NCBI RefSeq assembly: GCF_012273895.1
Contig: NC_052104.1
Location: 2,790,001 to 2,854,000 of the forward strand
Reading direction: 5' to 3'
Length of the DNA: 64,000 bases
DNA from: Zerene cesonia
Taxonomy: Eukaryota; Arthropoda; Insecta; Lepidoptera; Pieridae
Below, in pieces: positions 39,900-52,157 of this stretch. The position numbers and the translations under genes were made by a program. The notes beneath the pieces were generated by a model. It had not been told where the DNA came from. It worked only from the letters and a program-made list of their open reading frames with translations, and did no database searches. Within the stretch, counting starts at the first letter, position 1. The number at the start of each line of letters is the position of its first letter.

Positions 39900-40161
39900 T
39901 AATATTATTTTTCTCTGTAATTAAACTGTTTTGTCAACGTAATTTCAGATACAATTACAAACTTTAGTTGTTTTATTTTTTAAGCTTGTTGCACGCAAGC
40001 GCTATAAAGCCGATTTGAGGCGAATAAATTCAATTATCCCACCGAAGATAAACACGAGAATTCCGCTACTATCTGTTAACTTTTAACTCCAGCAATTTTA
40101 TCGTTCGTAGCAAATAACGCTGTAATTAAACCGTCTCAATTGTTCCTTAAGACAATTTTAC

Positions 40162-40308
40162 AGGAAATAAGCAATGTGTAGTAAATATCAGGACACAATT
40201 AAGTTCGCTGGGCGTTGGAACTTCTAACGGGCAGCCAAGTTGTTGACTTCTTAACTCCTCGTAAGCCGGCAGACGTTTAATTGGCGGCATACCGACGGCT
40301 TGCGATGT
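40162..40308 (-). other. Candidate coding exon, unrecognised
   Basis: A G+C-rich island of 147 bp (49 codons, open in one frame) directly follows a good acceptor on the minus strand (TTTTATTTCCAACACAG). The reading includes KRLPAYEELRSQQLGCPLEV. The possible donor (CCT|GTAAAA) is weak. Phase would be 0/0. I recognise no family. It could also be a non-coding exon or a conserved element. Confidence 0.25.
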
Positions 40309-40513
40309 CTGTGTTGGAAATAAAATGTGAATCACACTCCACACAAATATTATGAAAAAAAAAAAAAATCACTTATTGAACAAATTATGTTTCACATACA
40401 ACATGACGCTTAGACTCCTAATGTAGCTTTCGCTGTGTTTCAGGAGTCTGTGTCTTCCCGATACAGTACATAAAAGTTCAATTTAAGACACAATAAAATA
40501 TAATTATTACTAT

Positions 40514-40839
40514 TGTGGGAGTCAAGCACGCTTCGGCACGAATTAAGCCAGCTCGCACCGGGGAAGTATCACACCCCCACAGAAAACCGGCGTGAAATAG
40601 TGGCATGCCACTGTGTTTCGTATGGTGAGTGGGGGAACCGGAGGCCCGTTTCCTTTTCCTCACCCGTCCTAGTCCATTCCTTCTTTCCAGTCGTTAATCC
40701 TTTCCTTTTCCCTTACCCCATAAAAGCGGGCAGCGCATTCACAGAGGTACTACCTTTGCGAATGTTTATGGGCGGTGGTGATCGTTTACCATCAGGAGAA
40801 CCACCAGCTCAGCTGCCCGCTATGACATAAAAAAAAAAA
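40514..40839 (+). mobile_element. SINE-like family A, best-preserved full-length copy
   Basis: It runs from TGTGGGAGTCAAGC to TGCCCGCTATGACAT plus an A-tail, with all internal blocks present. It can serve as the local reference for the family. Overlapping open frames on both strands are repeat-derived. A symmetrical 'gaatg...' and 'aggtac' region suggests local secondary structure. Confidence 0.83.
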
Positions 40840-40937
40840 TAATAATAATTGCTGCTACATACATATGAAATTTTAATTGTATAATTTAATATAAATTTAT
40901 GATATTTAACAATTAACAAATAAATAAATAAACAATT

Positions 40938-41077
40938 TAAATGTGAAGGGTTGTTTGTTTGGATGTTTTTCCGTCATATTACTAAACGGATTTTGATGAA
41001 ATTTGGTATGACAGGGTATGAGCTGACTAGGGTGATAAGATACTTTTTATCCCGATTAAATGCTCCCTTGTGGCTAG
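40938..41077 (+). mobile_element. Helitron-like second-subfamily fragment
   Basis: 'gttgtttgtttggatgtttt' to 'cccgattaaatgctccctt' match the subfamily. The 5' TC end is missing, and GGCTAG at the right may be a shortened terminus. Confidence 0.55.
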
Positions 41078-42414
41078 TTATAACTAAATTGTCTATTGCT
41101 GTTGTGTGTCTTCATACACGAGTGTTCGTGATTCATGTGCCTTATATAATTTTAGAGGTGCATGAAAATTAACAGAAATGTTTTACATGTTGAATAATTA
41201 GGCAATGTTCTAAGTGTTTGTCTTGTTGTATTTGCAAAGATCTAAATTATTAGCTTGTTGTTCAATAGAATCATCTCCAGATATAAAGATAATTTCACTA
41301 GTCATGATAGCTTTTTTTTATTTTATACATCGATATGAATAATTTGTTCCAGTTTTTTTGTATTTTTTGCAATATGACACAAACGTTTGAAACGAAACTA
41401 TTATTTATTAATTTAAGTTAAGTAAGTTAGGTACTGTACGTCGAAAGTTTTAAAATTAGCTTGAATGTGTCATCTCTCACTGAAATTTCGGTAGGTATAT
41501 CATATTGCATCTAACTATTTTTATGAAATTAAAAAAATATTTTGTTATTTGTATTTTGTAATCGAAATAATGATCTCAGCGGATGCTATAAATTCATTTT
41601 TATTATTATATCGATCTATGATAATCTTTTAATTATTATTTTCTCAATTGCAGTTCTTGAACATGGATACCTATATCTTAATAAATATGAGAATTATTGA
41701 TACAAGAATTTATGTTATCAAAGCTTTATTTCTTACTCACATAATTAGCAATTAAAATACGTCAAACTATAAGATATAAACAAAGAACTCACTTCTGCTT
41801 TGTCCTCTACCAACACAATTATACAATTCCATCTTTAATTACAAACTGAAATACTATTTATTTTAGACATTAAATGCAATAGCTGCAGTCTAGAGTTAAT
41901 TCAACTAAATAGGTATACGTCTGTTTTCTTAAACAAACAGCGCTTGCCTTCCGTTATAGCATAATTGTTTAATTTAAAGGTATACGTCTGAAAATTGCGA
42001 AGCATTTAAAAATTAAAGCAATCACGTGAAACTGTTGAAAAGATGAATACATCTCACACACAGCGCTTGGGATGGTCGAATAAAATAAATAAATTTATCG
42101 TTAACCGTTTTTTCATTCATCGTTGCTTGCAATGGCTTTGTATACGAGTATGTTTATATTGTTAAATGTTTTGGGAAATTAATTAATTGTAGATATTTTT
42201 ATAACTTGATATTTTTTATTTATCTGAAATGTCAATTGGAAATACAGATAATGCATGAAAATATCAATCAAAAATTTGCTGCTAAATATTTTATAAGTCT
42301 AATACTCAGGAAGTCGTGAAAGTAGTTTAAAGGGTAGGTAGTTTAAAAGCTTATAGTTTAATAAATGTGTTTTAATGTTTATATTTTTGTGGTTTAGATA
42401 TAAACGAAAATATA

Positions 42415-42574
42415 CTAGCAGTTTATCCCGGCTTCACTCGTGGTACGTTTTTTCTCTTGATAAAAACCTTTATGGTGCTTTGAACAAAACTTCAATTGCC
42501 GAATTGGTCGAGCCGTTCTCAAGTATGCTGTTTAGTAACAGATTGGGCAATTCGTTTTTATTTATCTAGATATA
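42415..42574 (-). mobile_element. Possible Helitron-like remnant
   Basis: CTAG at 42415-42418, then 'tatcccggcttcactcgtgg' and 'attggtcgagccgttctcaag' in the order seen in related repeats. The far boundary near 'tttatttatctagat' is uncertain. Confidence 0.45.
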
Positions 42575-42595
42575 GGTCACATTATACTAAAATAA

Positions 42596-42638
42596 TGCGA
42601 CTAATGCATAACGCATTAGTCGCAATGCATTAGTCGCA
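42596..42638. repeat. Hairpin with a third repeated arm
   Basis: TGCGACTAATGC (42596-42607) and GCATTAGTCGCA (42613-42624) form a perfect 12-bp stem with a 5-nt loop, and GCATTAGTCGCA occurs again at 42627-42638. Flanks ATTATAC and GTATAAC extend the symmetry to the third arm. Confidence 0.8.
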
Positions 42639-43415
42639 GTATAACCATTGTCTCCTGTAAATGTGAATTTAATAGAAATAATAACTAATATAAAATAAAG
42701 ATAATTTCCGTTTTAACAAGCAATATGTAAGGTCCTTGAGAATTAGAGACTGAGATCACGACTGGGGTAGGCTTGCTGCTAAATTATACATTTTTAATGT
42801 CTTTATATTGCAGGTACACGTCTTGTTCTATCATTCTTGTTTGGTTTGCGGCAGAGCAGTTTTAAGTGTTTGATTTAATTATTGTTGATATATTTTCTAC
42901 AAAGTAATTGTTTTGTACATATTTTATACTTATTTTATATTTATACTTTCCTATGATGTGATTTTGTTTCTCATGTAAAACTGAATTAAACTTCTCTTTG
43001 TTCCTTATATCGTCCTCGTCGAAGTAGTAATTATTAGGTTATATTTAAAAAAGACATATAAATTTTATCTAAATACAAAGGGACACATTTATATTATTAT
43101 ATTAAATTGTAATTACATAATTATGTAATTTTAATAAACGCGCTGTTTAAAACTTATTCAGTTTTATTAGAAAGTGTTTTAAGGTTTCAATATTGTCGGT
43201 AAAATTGTAGAAACCTAAAACTCCTATCGTATAGACATGTGTAAGTCGTTCAGTTTGCACCGGAACACAATAGAACTTTACGACCAACCGTTTGGTTATC
43301 TACTGGGTTTTCATGTAATATCTGGTTGGAATAATTTACACTAAAATAGAGACAAAGTACTTACACGGTGTTGACACTGCCTCGCAAATTTAACTAGAAC
43401 TAATAAATTAATACA

Positions 43416-43615
43416 TCCTACTAATATTATAAATGCGAAAGTTTGTAAGGATGTGTGTATGTTTGTTGCTGTTTCACGCAAAAACCACTGAACCGATTGC
43501 AATGAAATTTGGTACGTAGACAGCTGGACAACTGGAATAACATATAGGCAACTTTTTATCCCGATGTTCCTACGGGATACGGACTTACGCGGGTGAAACC
43601 GCTGGTCGCAGCTAG
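43416..43615 (+). mobile_element. Helitron-like non-autonomous element, intact ends
   Basis: This 200-bp copy starts TCCTACTAATATTATAAA after an A and ends GCAGCTAG before a T, so it has 5'-TC and CTAG-3' termini inserted between A and T, the Helitron rule. A short stem near the 3' end (GCGGGTGAAACCGC) fits the usual 3' hairpin. No coding capacity; replication would need a RepHel protein encoded elsewhere. It resembles elements described from Lepidoptera as Lep1-like, but that name is from memory. Confidence 0.72.
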
Positions 43616-43896
43616 TCAATCATAAAAATTATCGACTAGCACGTTAGATTCATTCTCTATAAAAACAATGTATTAAAGTGTAGCCAAACAAATTAATAAT
43701 AAATGAACATTGTATAAGCACCAATGAAATAAACAATTTAACTTTCTCATTAGGTTTTATTTTTCCTATGGCACTTCAATGTTGAAACGAAGCTATGTAG
43801 TTCTCGACACGGCACTCGACATTATTTTGTGTTTCAATTTGTTGTGAAAATTATTTATATGAGAAATTAATTCATTTTGTTTTCATTTATGTTGAT

Positions 43897-44010
43897 ACTA
43901 GCCCTCGCCAACGGTTTCGTTTATGTGGTCAAAGAAGTTTTACAGTTGTAATACTTGTCACTTTTTTAATGCAGCGCCATCTATTGGAAATAAGTAAGTA
44001 TAATAAAGAT
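43897..44010 (-). mobile_element. Possible Helitron-like 3' end remnant
   Basis: 'actagccctcgccaacggtttcg' resembles a CTAG terminus with its G+C-rich stem, followed by a 'gcagcgccatctattgg' block. A similar start occurs at 48897 ('actagccattacatgcggttccgc'). Confidence 0.4.
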
Positions 44011-44793
44011 CTTCCTACGGACATTATAGGTTTTTTGGGGTACTAAGTTGCCTATGTCATTATCATTGTCCTTACTATCTCCAGACATATAATCGCTGTG
44101 TTGCGAAGGAAAAAAGGGCGGGTAAACAATATAGATACATAGATTTTTGCATTAGTAAGAATTCTGTTTTTTTTGTTGGCCGTCTGTATTAATTTAAGCA
44201 TTTTAAATGTTTCTTTTCCGTACTCTTAATAAAATTTGACAGGAGTAAATTAATCAATAGAAAACTCATTTAAAAGTAGAAACCATATTCAGTGTTACAT
44301 TACCGTGGTAATAAAAATGAATATATTTACTTATTCAGAGTACATAAGATTTATACGGAATATTTGAACGTATGAATTTAAACATAATTTACAAAGACTG
44401 AATACAGATTGAGGTGAATTTTTACTGCGCTATTATTTTGTGCACGGACTAATCATATCAGCTGGCATGTGATAACATGAGGTCGGATGTTACCCACAGC
44501 TATTTCCCAACCGATGCTTGTTATTTTGCGCCGTGCAGAAAATTCACGTCACTCTGGGAATTTAACTAAATCTGTATATCCTGTCTACTCATACGTTAAT
44601 ATTGGCGATTTTTCAAAACGCTGTATGAAACTTTAAAAACGTTCTTATCGAATATTGGTAAATATTATATAATCAGATTATACATTGAATATTCTTTTAC
44701 CACTTTCACTTAATGAAATTTTATATCAGTAATCCAGATACAGCAATACATGGTGCACAGTTCATAATTAATACATACTTGCAAAATATTCGT

Positions 44794-45100
44794 AATCATC
44801 ATCTCCATCTGCCCATATTGGTATGTTACCACTGTAGGGTCATAGGCCTCCTGTGAAGGTTCAGCTCCATGATCACGCTGGCAAAGTGCGGGTTGTGAAT
44901 ATTACATGACGTCATACTTTTGATTCTAGGCATGCCGGGTCCTCACGATGTTTTCCTTTCCCGTTTCGGCAGCGGTGATGTGAAAAATGAGGAGATAAAT
45001 TGAAAAATCTATTTACTTCCTGCACGCTCCCCTGGTCTCAAATCGAAAAGTTGGGTTCTATTCGATTTAAATCCGAGGTCTTCATTACTGAGCCCACACA
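44794..45100 (-). mobile_element. Full-length but diverged family B SINE
   Basis: AATCATCATCTCCATCTGCCC starts the tail side. The conserved 'aagtgcgggtt', 'cttttgattct' and 'cctcacgatgttttcctt' blocks follow, and the head-side 'tccgaggtcttcattactgagccc' ends it. Many substitutions and no clear target duplication suggest an old insertion. Confidence 0.75.
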
Positions 45101-46974
45101 ATAAACTGTACTAATTACTATATAATATGGCCTTTCACACAAACTACACAATATTATATTAATTTCATTTGAAGTGCATTAGAATAAATGTAAAACATAT
45201 GCTTAATTTTTCCCGCAATAAACACACACGGTAACATTTAAATGTACTATAGTACGCACACAAAGAATGTTACATTAAATTGCTTGGAATTGTTCCAAGT
45301 GGTAAGATAGTAAGCAGCTTCCAGCACTACGGATACACAAGACGCGTTGTGTTTTAATACGAGTGTTTATAACATCTTTATCTTCATGAAATATCTAAAA
45401 AAAGCGTCGTTGCAAAATATAGAAAACTTGGAAGATCACCCCAATTTCAGTACCGACTATACCGACGGTAACTGGGTATGAAAATATAGGTTCGGTCTTC
45501 AGCACTTTACTTTTCTAGCATTGATCGTTTTTTTTATAGATATATTTAGTTAGATCACATTTTTTTAATTCTTGACCGCAAGGGACAGAAAACTTAGATA
45601 ACAATTATTCCTATCGTGCTACTTCAATTTCGAGTTTCGATAAGAAAAAGACAATTTATAATACTTTCCTTTATATTGCTTCAACAGCGTTTAATTAAGA
45701 CTGCTTATGAAAATCAAATTAATTCCCAACTTTTATTCCTTAAAGATTTACAAGAGCAAACTTCTATAAGATTATATTGTTTGAACAATAGCGAGCGTCT
45801 AAATCATGAAATCAAATAAATGGATCGCGTTGAACAAATAAGATAAAATAAACGTCGCTTCAAGATGAATTGCTTTTCAGATATCTCGGCTTATGTTTAA
45901 TGTTTGGAATTGAAAATTATTTCACGTCGGACGGTGGCGATAAATAATGAACTTTCAGTTTTATGTTTATATTTCTCAGGATTTGTTTATGTCCTTTTTG
46001 TGTACTATACACTATATTATGTAATATAAGGTATATTATACATTTTTTTCTAATTTTATCGAGGTAGCAAGAGATCCCCTCTGGATGGGCTTGGGGTTTT
46101 GTTATACAGCCGCTAAAATTTTCATCAATGTAGGTACAATGATATGTTTCATTATTTGAACGGGTTGTTGGTAAATAAAACAAATTCAAAAATGCTCTTT
46201 AGTGATGATACATTATGTGATTGATAAATTGCTAGATAGTTCAATTTTGCAGGTATCTTTTTGAATTTCTTAAAATTTTAAATGCTGCGATAACTTAAAG
46301 ATAAAAGTTATTTAATTATTTTGCTATACACGTATACAATAAAGATTTATTTGCTTAAAATATTTTGTTTATTCAAAGCAACTATACGGAACGATTTCTA
46401 AGCTTGAAAAACCTCAGGAGACCGTTTGAAGTGGAATTCACGACGACGTCTTACGGATTTTTCGGAACGTGTTCAATCCCCGATTTCACAATTTTTTACG
46501 TTACAGGAAAATATTTGTACATTTTTATTTTTGTACGCTACTAGGCCTAGTATAGGAATTCTGAAAATCTACCCTGTTTTTAGGTAGTTTATATTTATGT
46601 AATGCACTGTGACTAACCCTTCATTGATGCCTTCAATACCTTCCCCATTAGTGGTGGTACATGAGCTGATGAGATACCATACTATTTTTCTTTTACAAAA
46701 TCTATCTTTCAGTTTTTTAAGTTATGTAACCAGTCATTTGACGCTTCGGAAATTTGCTAAAACAAAGAAAAATAACGATTTGTTAAAAAAAAAGTGTTAA
46801 ATCATTTATTCAAACAAATGAGGGATCTTTTTATAAATAGCCTTATTACGAACAAACAAATTTCCATTACTTTGTACTAATAAATTAATTCAAATACACA
46901 ATCAATAGATAATTCCACTGATATCTTAAGAGCAATCCAATTATAAAACAAATTCTAAGCAAAAGAATACTTAC

Positions 46975-47167
46975 CGAGTTTTATCGAGACCGTCCCCGGC
47001 GGTGTAAGAAAACATAGTGAAATCCTACACCGTGAGGGTAAAATTAAGTTTATATCCACGTCTCGAGTATTAATAGAAAGGCTAACAAGGCAATGGGGAT
47101 GCGCCCTAGCGGCCCTCACATTAACGAGTTCGGATATGACCTTTGTGAAATAAGGGACATTTTTCAT
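46975..47167 (-). other. Candidate exon ending in a strong splice donor, unrecognised
   Basis: On the minus strand an ATG-led frame (VISELVNVRAARAHPHCLVS...) runs into CTCG|GTAAGTATT, a near-ideal donor at 46974. No acceptor is seen upstream, so it would be a first coding exon. Its phase (1) does not join the open frame of the 40162-40308 candidate. No family recognised. Confidence 0.25.
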
Positions 47168-47286
47168 TGATAGTTGTATCAGAATATTGTCATAGCTATT
47201 TTTATGGTCAGAATAGTGACACTTTAAAGATATAAAAATTGTTAGGACGTTTGCCGTTGTGCGTATATGCCTGTATACTTCATAGC

Positions 47287-47350
47287 ATTTTCTTGTGTAT
47301 GATTTTACGCAAGTAATATGTATTTAGAATTTAAATACTTTTTAAACTAT
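47287..47350 (-). mobile_element. Family E 3' end fragment
   Basis: 'attttcttgtgtatgatttt' and 'acgcaagtaatatgtatttag' match the 3' end of the 63386 copy. The rest is missing. Confidence 0.45.
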
Positions 47351-47590
47351 CTATGTTCAGCTTTTTCTTTTATCGGTAGAGATATGTAGAGAGGAAATTT
47401 TGTTGAGATGTTCACATACATAGTCTCAAGTAAGTCTCTAATGTCATCTAATCTACAGGACTTTATCATAATATTGTAGAAGTAGTAACATGAACAACGT
47501 ATCTATTAAACAATTGTTCAATTGAACGGGACACGAAGAAATTTGATTAATCTAAGATGTTCTAATAAACTATGTGGTATCGATGCGTAA

Positions 47591-47722
47591 GCGATGGTGG
47601 CTCAGTGGTGAGAACCTCGGACTTCAAAATCGATAAGTCTATAGATAAGATAATAGTGGAGAGGAGTGGAAATATACATGTTTATGTTTCAGCCCATATG
47701 GGCTGATGATGATGATGATGAT
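47591..47722 (+). mobile_element. Family B SINE with head and tail but deleted middle
   Basis: Plus-strand copy. TGGCTCAGTGG (A-box-like) lies at 47598-47608, followed by 'tgagaacctcggacttcaaaatcgat'-type sequence, a novel stretch, then 'cagcccatatgggctgatgatgatgat' with a (GAT)n tail to 47722. The B box is lost. The retained CAGCCCATATGGGCTG is a 16-bp palindrome at the tail junction. Confidence 0.72.
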
Positions 47723-48501
47723 AGTATCACATGTTGGATATAATTACCATAGAATTTCACTTCAGATAAGTTCGTTTAATTGAATAATTATATTTTAGAA
47801 AAAAAAAAAAATAAACAAACGAACGAGGCATAACTAGAACTTAAAAAAATGCCAGTTTTATAGCTAGGTACAGTTGTAAAATCCTATTAGAGCTGTTTAT
47901 ATTTCAAGCATCTCATCGTATTAATTATTCATTCCTCTACGAAATGGACGCAAGTTTCATAAACTTTGTACTAACCTAATACCATGGCGAGACATGTCCC
48001 CAAGTAATTTAGGAAAGGACCCAAGACGAGTGAGAGATGAAATTATCTAGATACACTGCACGTTTAATTTATGAAGGTAGCACGTCAAAAGTTATTATAT
48101 AAATGCGGTGACCATGTTTTAAAGCCTCGGAAATAATTTACGCAAAAAACCCGCTGGAAGTTTAATGCCTGATTGTGACACATAATCGATTAGAACCGTT
48201 TTGAATTTTATGTGTTTGGTGTTAGAATTGATTTTGCTTGTTTATGGGAATCTGAATTCAATTTTAAATGGACTATCATATTTTATCACGATCCAGATAA
48301 ATAAATCACGCGATTTTAATATTTTAATAATACATGCGGTTTTCGTAATATAGTTGAATAAAGATTGAGAGCTTAGTCACTCCCGGCGTGGTGAGTAAAC
48401 ATAATAAAACACAGACAGGGAAGGAAATAAAAAAGGTACAGTGCACATTAAGAACACATATCTTTTTTGTTTACTTTTATATGAAAACTTACTCTTCATA
48501 C

Positions 48502-48711
48502 TTGTAAGCGATCACCATTACTAATGTACGTTTTCCTTGCCCGCTTTTGAAGGGTAAGGCATAAAGAAATGATTGACCACGTGTAAGAAAAATGGGAAGG
48601 GCGAGGAAATGAAAACGGGCCTCCAACTCCCACACCCACCGAATATAGCAGTATGCTACTATTTCACGCCGGTCTGTTGGGGTGTGGTACTTCCCCGGTG
48701 CGTGCTGGCTG
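48502..48711 (-). mobile_element. SINE-like family A fragment
   Basis: Begins within 'tgtaagcgatcacca' and ends 'ccccggtgcgtgctggct', followed by an A-run. Both termini are missing, and the interior is moderately diverged. Confidence 0.68.
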
Positions 48712-48896
48712 ATAAAAAAAAAATGAGTTTGTTCTAATCACAAAAAAAATGACTAGAGCGTAATGCAACAGTAACAAAAATATGGTAACACTAGACTGTT
48801 CCAACAGACACTGTTACGACGTTGCCGCAGAAATATAAAATGGAAGCCGTCGTTGTTCTATGGAATATTTAATGTAATATAACCTTTTATTACAAA

Positions 48897-48995
48897 CTAG
48901 CCATTACATGCGGTTCCGCTTATGTACTGCGTACTGAAGTCACGTGAAAGAATAATATAGCTTATTATTGCTTTGTGTAGTAGACACTATTGGGC
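48897..48995 (-). mobile_element. Possible Helitron-like 3' end remnant
   Basis: 'actagccattacatgcggttccgcttatg' parallels the remnant at 43897. The remainder is too diverged to bound. Confidence 0.35.
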
Positions 48996-51571
48996 AGAAC
49001 GTGATGTGGTCCACCAGACGGATCATGATGGAACATTCATTTAATTTTTTCTATTAAAAATGTAGGTAAACAACGATATAAGATTGATTACGATACATGG
49101 AAGAAATACTGTCGCACAAGAAACTTCGTGGACACGTGGACACGTCGTGGACGTGAAAAATTGTGTTAATTTAGGCCAAATTTTCTTGGTAAACACAAGT
49201 TGAGCAACAGTTGATCAAAAACGTTGCCGGCAACTTTGTTTAAATTTTATCGGTCCTCGGGCAATATGCGTTATAGCTTTATAGTCCAATACTCAGAGTT
49301 GTCAGCAGCGTAGGTAATATGTTGATTCAACTTTGTTGCTATACAAACTTCCAAGAATACGAGGCTTTATAATGATTCTTTATAAGGTTGATTACCTGCG
49401 TAATAGAATCAACAATTAAGATAAGAAAAATATAAATGAAAGCTTAAAATCTACAAAATACACGTCACAGCAAAAGATAGTGATATTTTTGTCATCCAAT
49501 TACTCAACAAGACGCTATTTTCTAAAATTCGATCTTTAGAAATTCATAAACCATTGCTCATTTATATTCCGTAAGTGCATCAGATTCTGGCAATAAACGC
49601 GTCTTTGTACTAATATTTAGAATGCATCTCCCTATGACAAAACAATCATTGCGAAAAGCACGTTCGCATGCAGTGTTACAGTTTACTTTAGTTTGATTGT
49701 ACTTCTAGGAGCCCGTCTAATCCACGAGAGATTTAGATGCTCGTACACACTTAGACAAAAACTTGCTTACTCAAGGAAGTGAATTTTATTTGGTTGTTAG
49801 ATGTTAGTTCGCTAAAAGTTCGAAGTTATTTTCTTTTTTCTTCGATGGTCATTGTATAAGTGTATGTATGCGTATAAATAAATATTTATTTAATTAATTA
49901 ATATTTAACCACGGGCTAAATGCTCACTTCATTGACGTTTATTTATTTAACTCTTCAATATCTTCGTCATCATTCATCTTCATCAAGATACAATTTACAA
50001 TAAAACATATATTAAAATGATTTTATTTCTAATGTTTTACCTTTTTCTACACAATATTATTACGTTCATTGATTATATAATAATTTAGATATGTACGTTT
50101 ATTTAAATCGAGATGTTTTTATATTCTATTAAAATAGCTTCATAATGACACATCACGTTCTAAAACATGATTTATAAGCTAAATAGATTAAACTTGCTTT
50201 TACCGTGGTACATATATATAAGCCTATGTAATTTAGTGAAAATGCCGCTTTCTAATGTTGAAAGAATCTTTGTACTCGACCGGAGTACTTATTGTGTGCA
50301 ATCATAAAAGGCATACGTTATAATAGTCGATTAAATGAAATACATCTACTATAGCTTTCACCTATATACGTACACGGCGCACACCCACATACAGAGCAAT
50401 AGTTTCTCTTGTAGGTACAAGTTACTCGGTCTACAAAGTTGCACAGTTCTGTCCTCGAATTGCTTACAAATTTGACTTCCTCTAACAATTCAAGTATTGC
50501 TCTTATTGATTGAAATTGACCAAAATTGCTCAAATTAAATCGAGTTATTGGGATATGAAATTACTGCATCGGAAGTAGTTTGTATTGAATATTTAATCTA
50601 GTTTCTAATGCAAGGAGATTGCGTAAGGACGGAAGTCTGTGTATAATTAATAACGCAGAAATTTTGAATATGTATTGGCATTTCAAAAGAATATTTTTAG
50701 TTACGAAAATTCAATAATGATCCATTAATTTAGATAGAAATACAGGCTCTCAAAAAAGTGTTGTTGTTAAAGAGAAATCTTTAACAAAATCAATCATCAT
50801 TATGTTCCTCTCAGACCCGTTCAATTTATATTACTCTCCGCGTTGTTATTTCTTACAATAACTGATTCAGTCACAAAATAATATCAACAAATATCGGATC
50901 TTATCTAATGATCTTTCCAGGCATATTAAAGCGTATCTTATTGTCAAATCTTGTTATTTTAATTAATCGAATTCAATTTGTCCATTGAAAGTAAGATTGG
51001 TGAAAGGAGACAGTTGTTAAGTTGCATGGAATCACGAAGAGGATTACGTTAAATCCGAGGAAGGTCTGATTTCGCCAAGACATTGATGGATGAAGTGATT
51101 CTTGTTCGGCAAATTACTCTGATATACTCTTTGGTGGTAATGTTTATAATCTATGGCAGTTTTTATAGAGCTAGTACAGAAGGGACGTAGTTCAATTGAT
51201 CGTGAAAAGTCTGAAAAGTTAATTGCTAATATATTGAGCAGTGCGGAACTAATAATTATTAAAATTGCAAAACGAGGTATGATGTTTGTTCAATAGATTT
51301 ATAAATTATGCGTATTTATATTTTGTAAGAATTCAATAAGAGTGTGTATTCTGTTTAAAATTTAATATTATTAGTGAGTTTAATTTGTATATGGAAAAGT
51401 TTGTAAAGGAATTTATATGAAATTACGATACATGTGAACCGTTATTTGATAACCGAGTTAAATCCTAATATCTTTTTTTACATTTCAGGAGTGAGTATCC
51501 CTCTTTTCCCTTTACTAATTAAAAGTATTATTGTCATACGAAATATTTATGTTGTAATATTTCATCACAAC

Positions 51572-51690
51572 CAACCTAATACCACAATATAAGCCATGTA
51601 CAGGTTGGCAGATGTCGTATGTAGTCCAATATATGGCTCTACATGCCGCTTTTTTCCGATGCTTCCCAACAACGTTTGAAGCAGAAGTTA
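51572..51690 (-). mobile_element. Strongly degraded family B SINE body
   Basis: Blocks 'aggttggcagatgtcgtatgt', 'acatgccgct' and 'cgatgcttccc...gcagaag' follow the order of the SINE body, but most positions have changed. The tail and head are not visible. Confidence 0.4.
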
Positions 51691-52157
51691 TTTGTATAAT
51701 GTATCCATTATCTCCTTCACAATTGTTTTAAATAAATGACAATATACATTCAGAGTCCATCTAAATCACTAATGCATATTTGCAAGTATGAGATATAGAT
51801 ACGCAGACGCTCGAGTTTTGATTGATTCGATTATGTGTTACAAAAGTACGATAATTTCTATAGATTAATAAGGATAATGCACCATCAAACAATACATGAA
51901 TAATACAATATCTCATTTCGAAATTCCTCCCACATTCATGGAATATCACGTGTATTCATTTGTAAATTAGTCACCGGTTCTAAGCCATAGTGATACATTG
52001 AAAGCCATTGTAAATCGCTTAATAATGTCCCCTATTGCGGAACTACATTTCTGCCGAATATTAGCCGAATGAACGACAAACTTCCATGAATTTGACTCAA
52101 ATGTTTTATTATATTTGGGCATTTACTGTGTTGTGGTTGGACTTGTTTTAATGTGGT

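Larger units (their letters stand above)
41078..43415. other. A+T-rich DNA with hairpin and remnant
   Basis: Holds the remnant at 42415 and the hairpin at 42596, both listed. A palindromic 'aattacataattatgtaatt' lies near 43112-43131. Confidence 0.5.
45101..48501. other. A+T-rich DNA with few features
   Basis: The candidate exon at 46975-47167, the SINE at 47591 and the family E fragment are listed separately. The short frames at 45616-45819 and 45917-46189 lack family features. Confidence 0.5.

Noticed and set aside
50318..50533. Cys-containing 71-codon minus frame
   Set aside because: Cys spacing does not match a zinc finger, and no convincing splice sites or composition change bound it.
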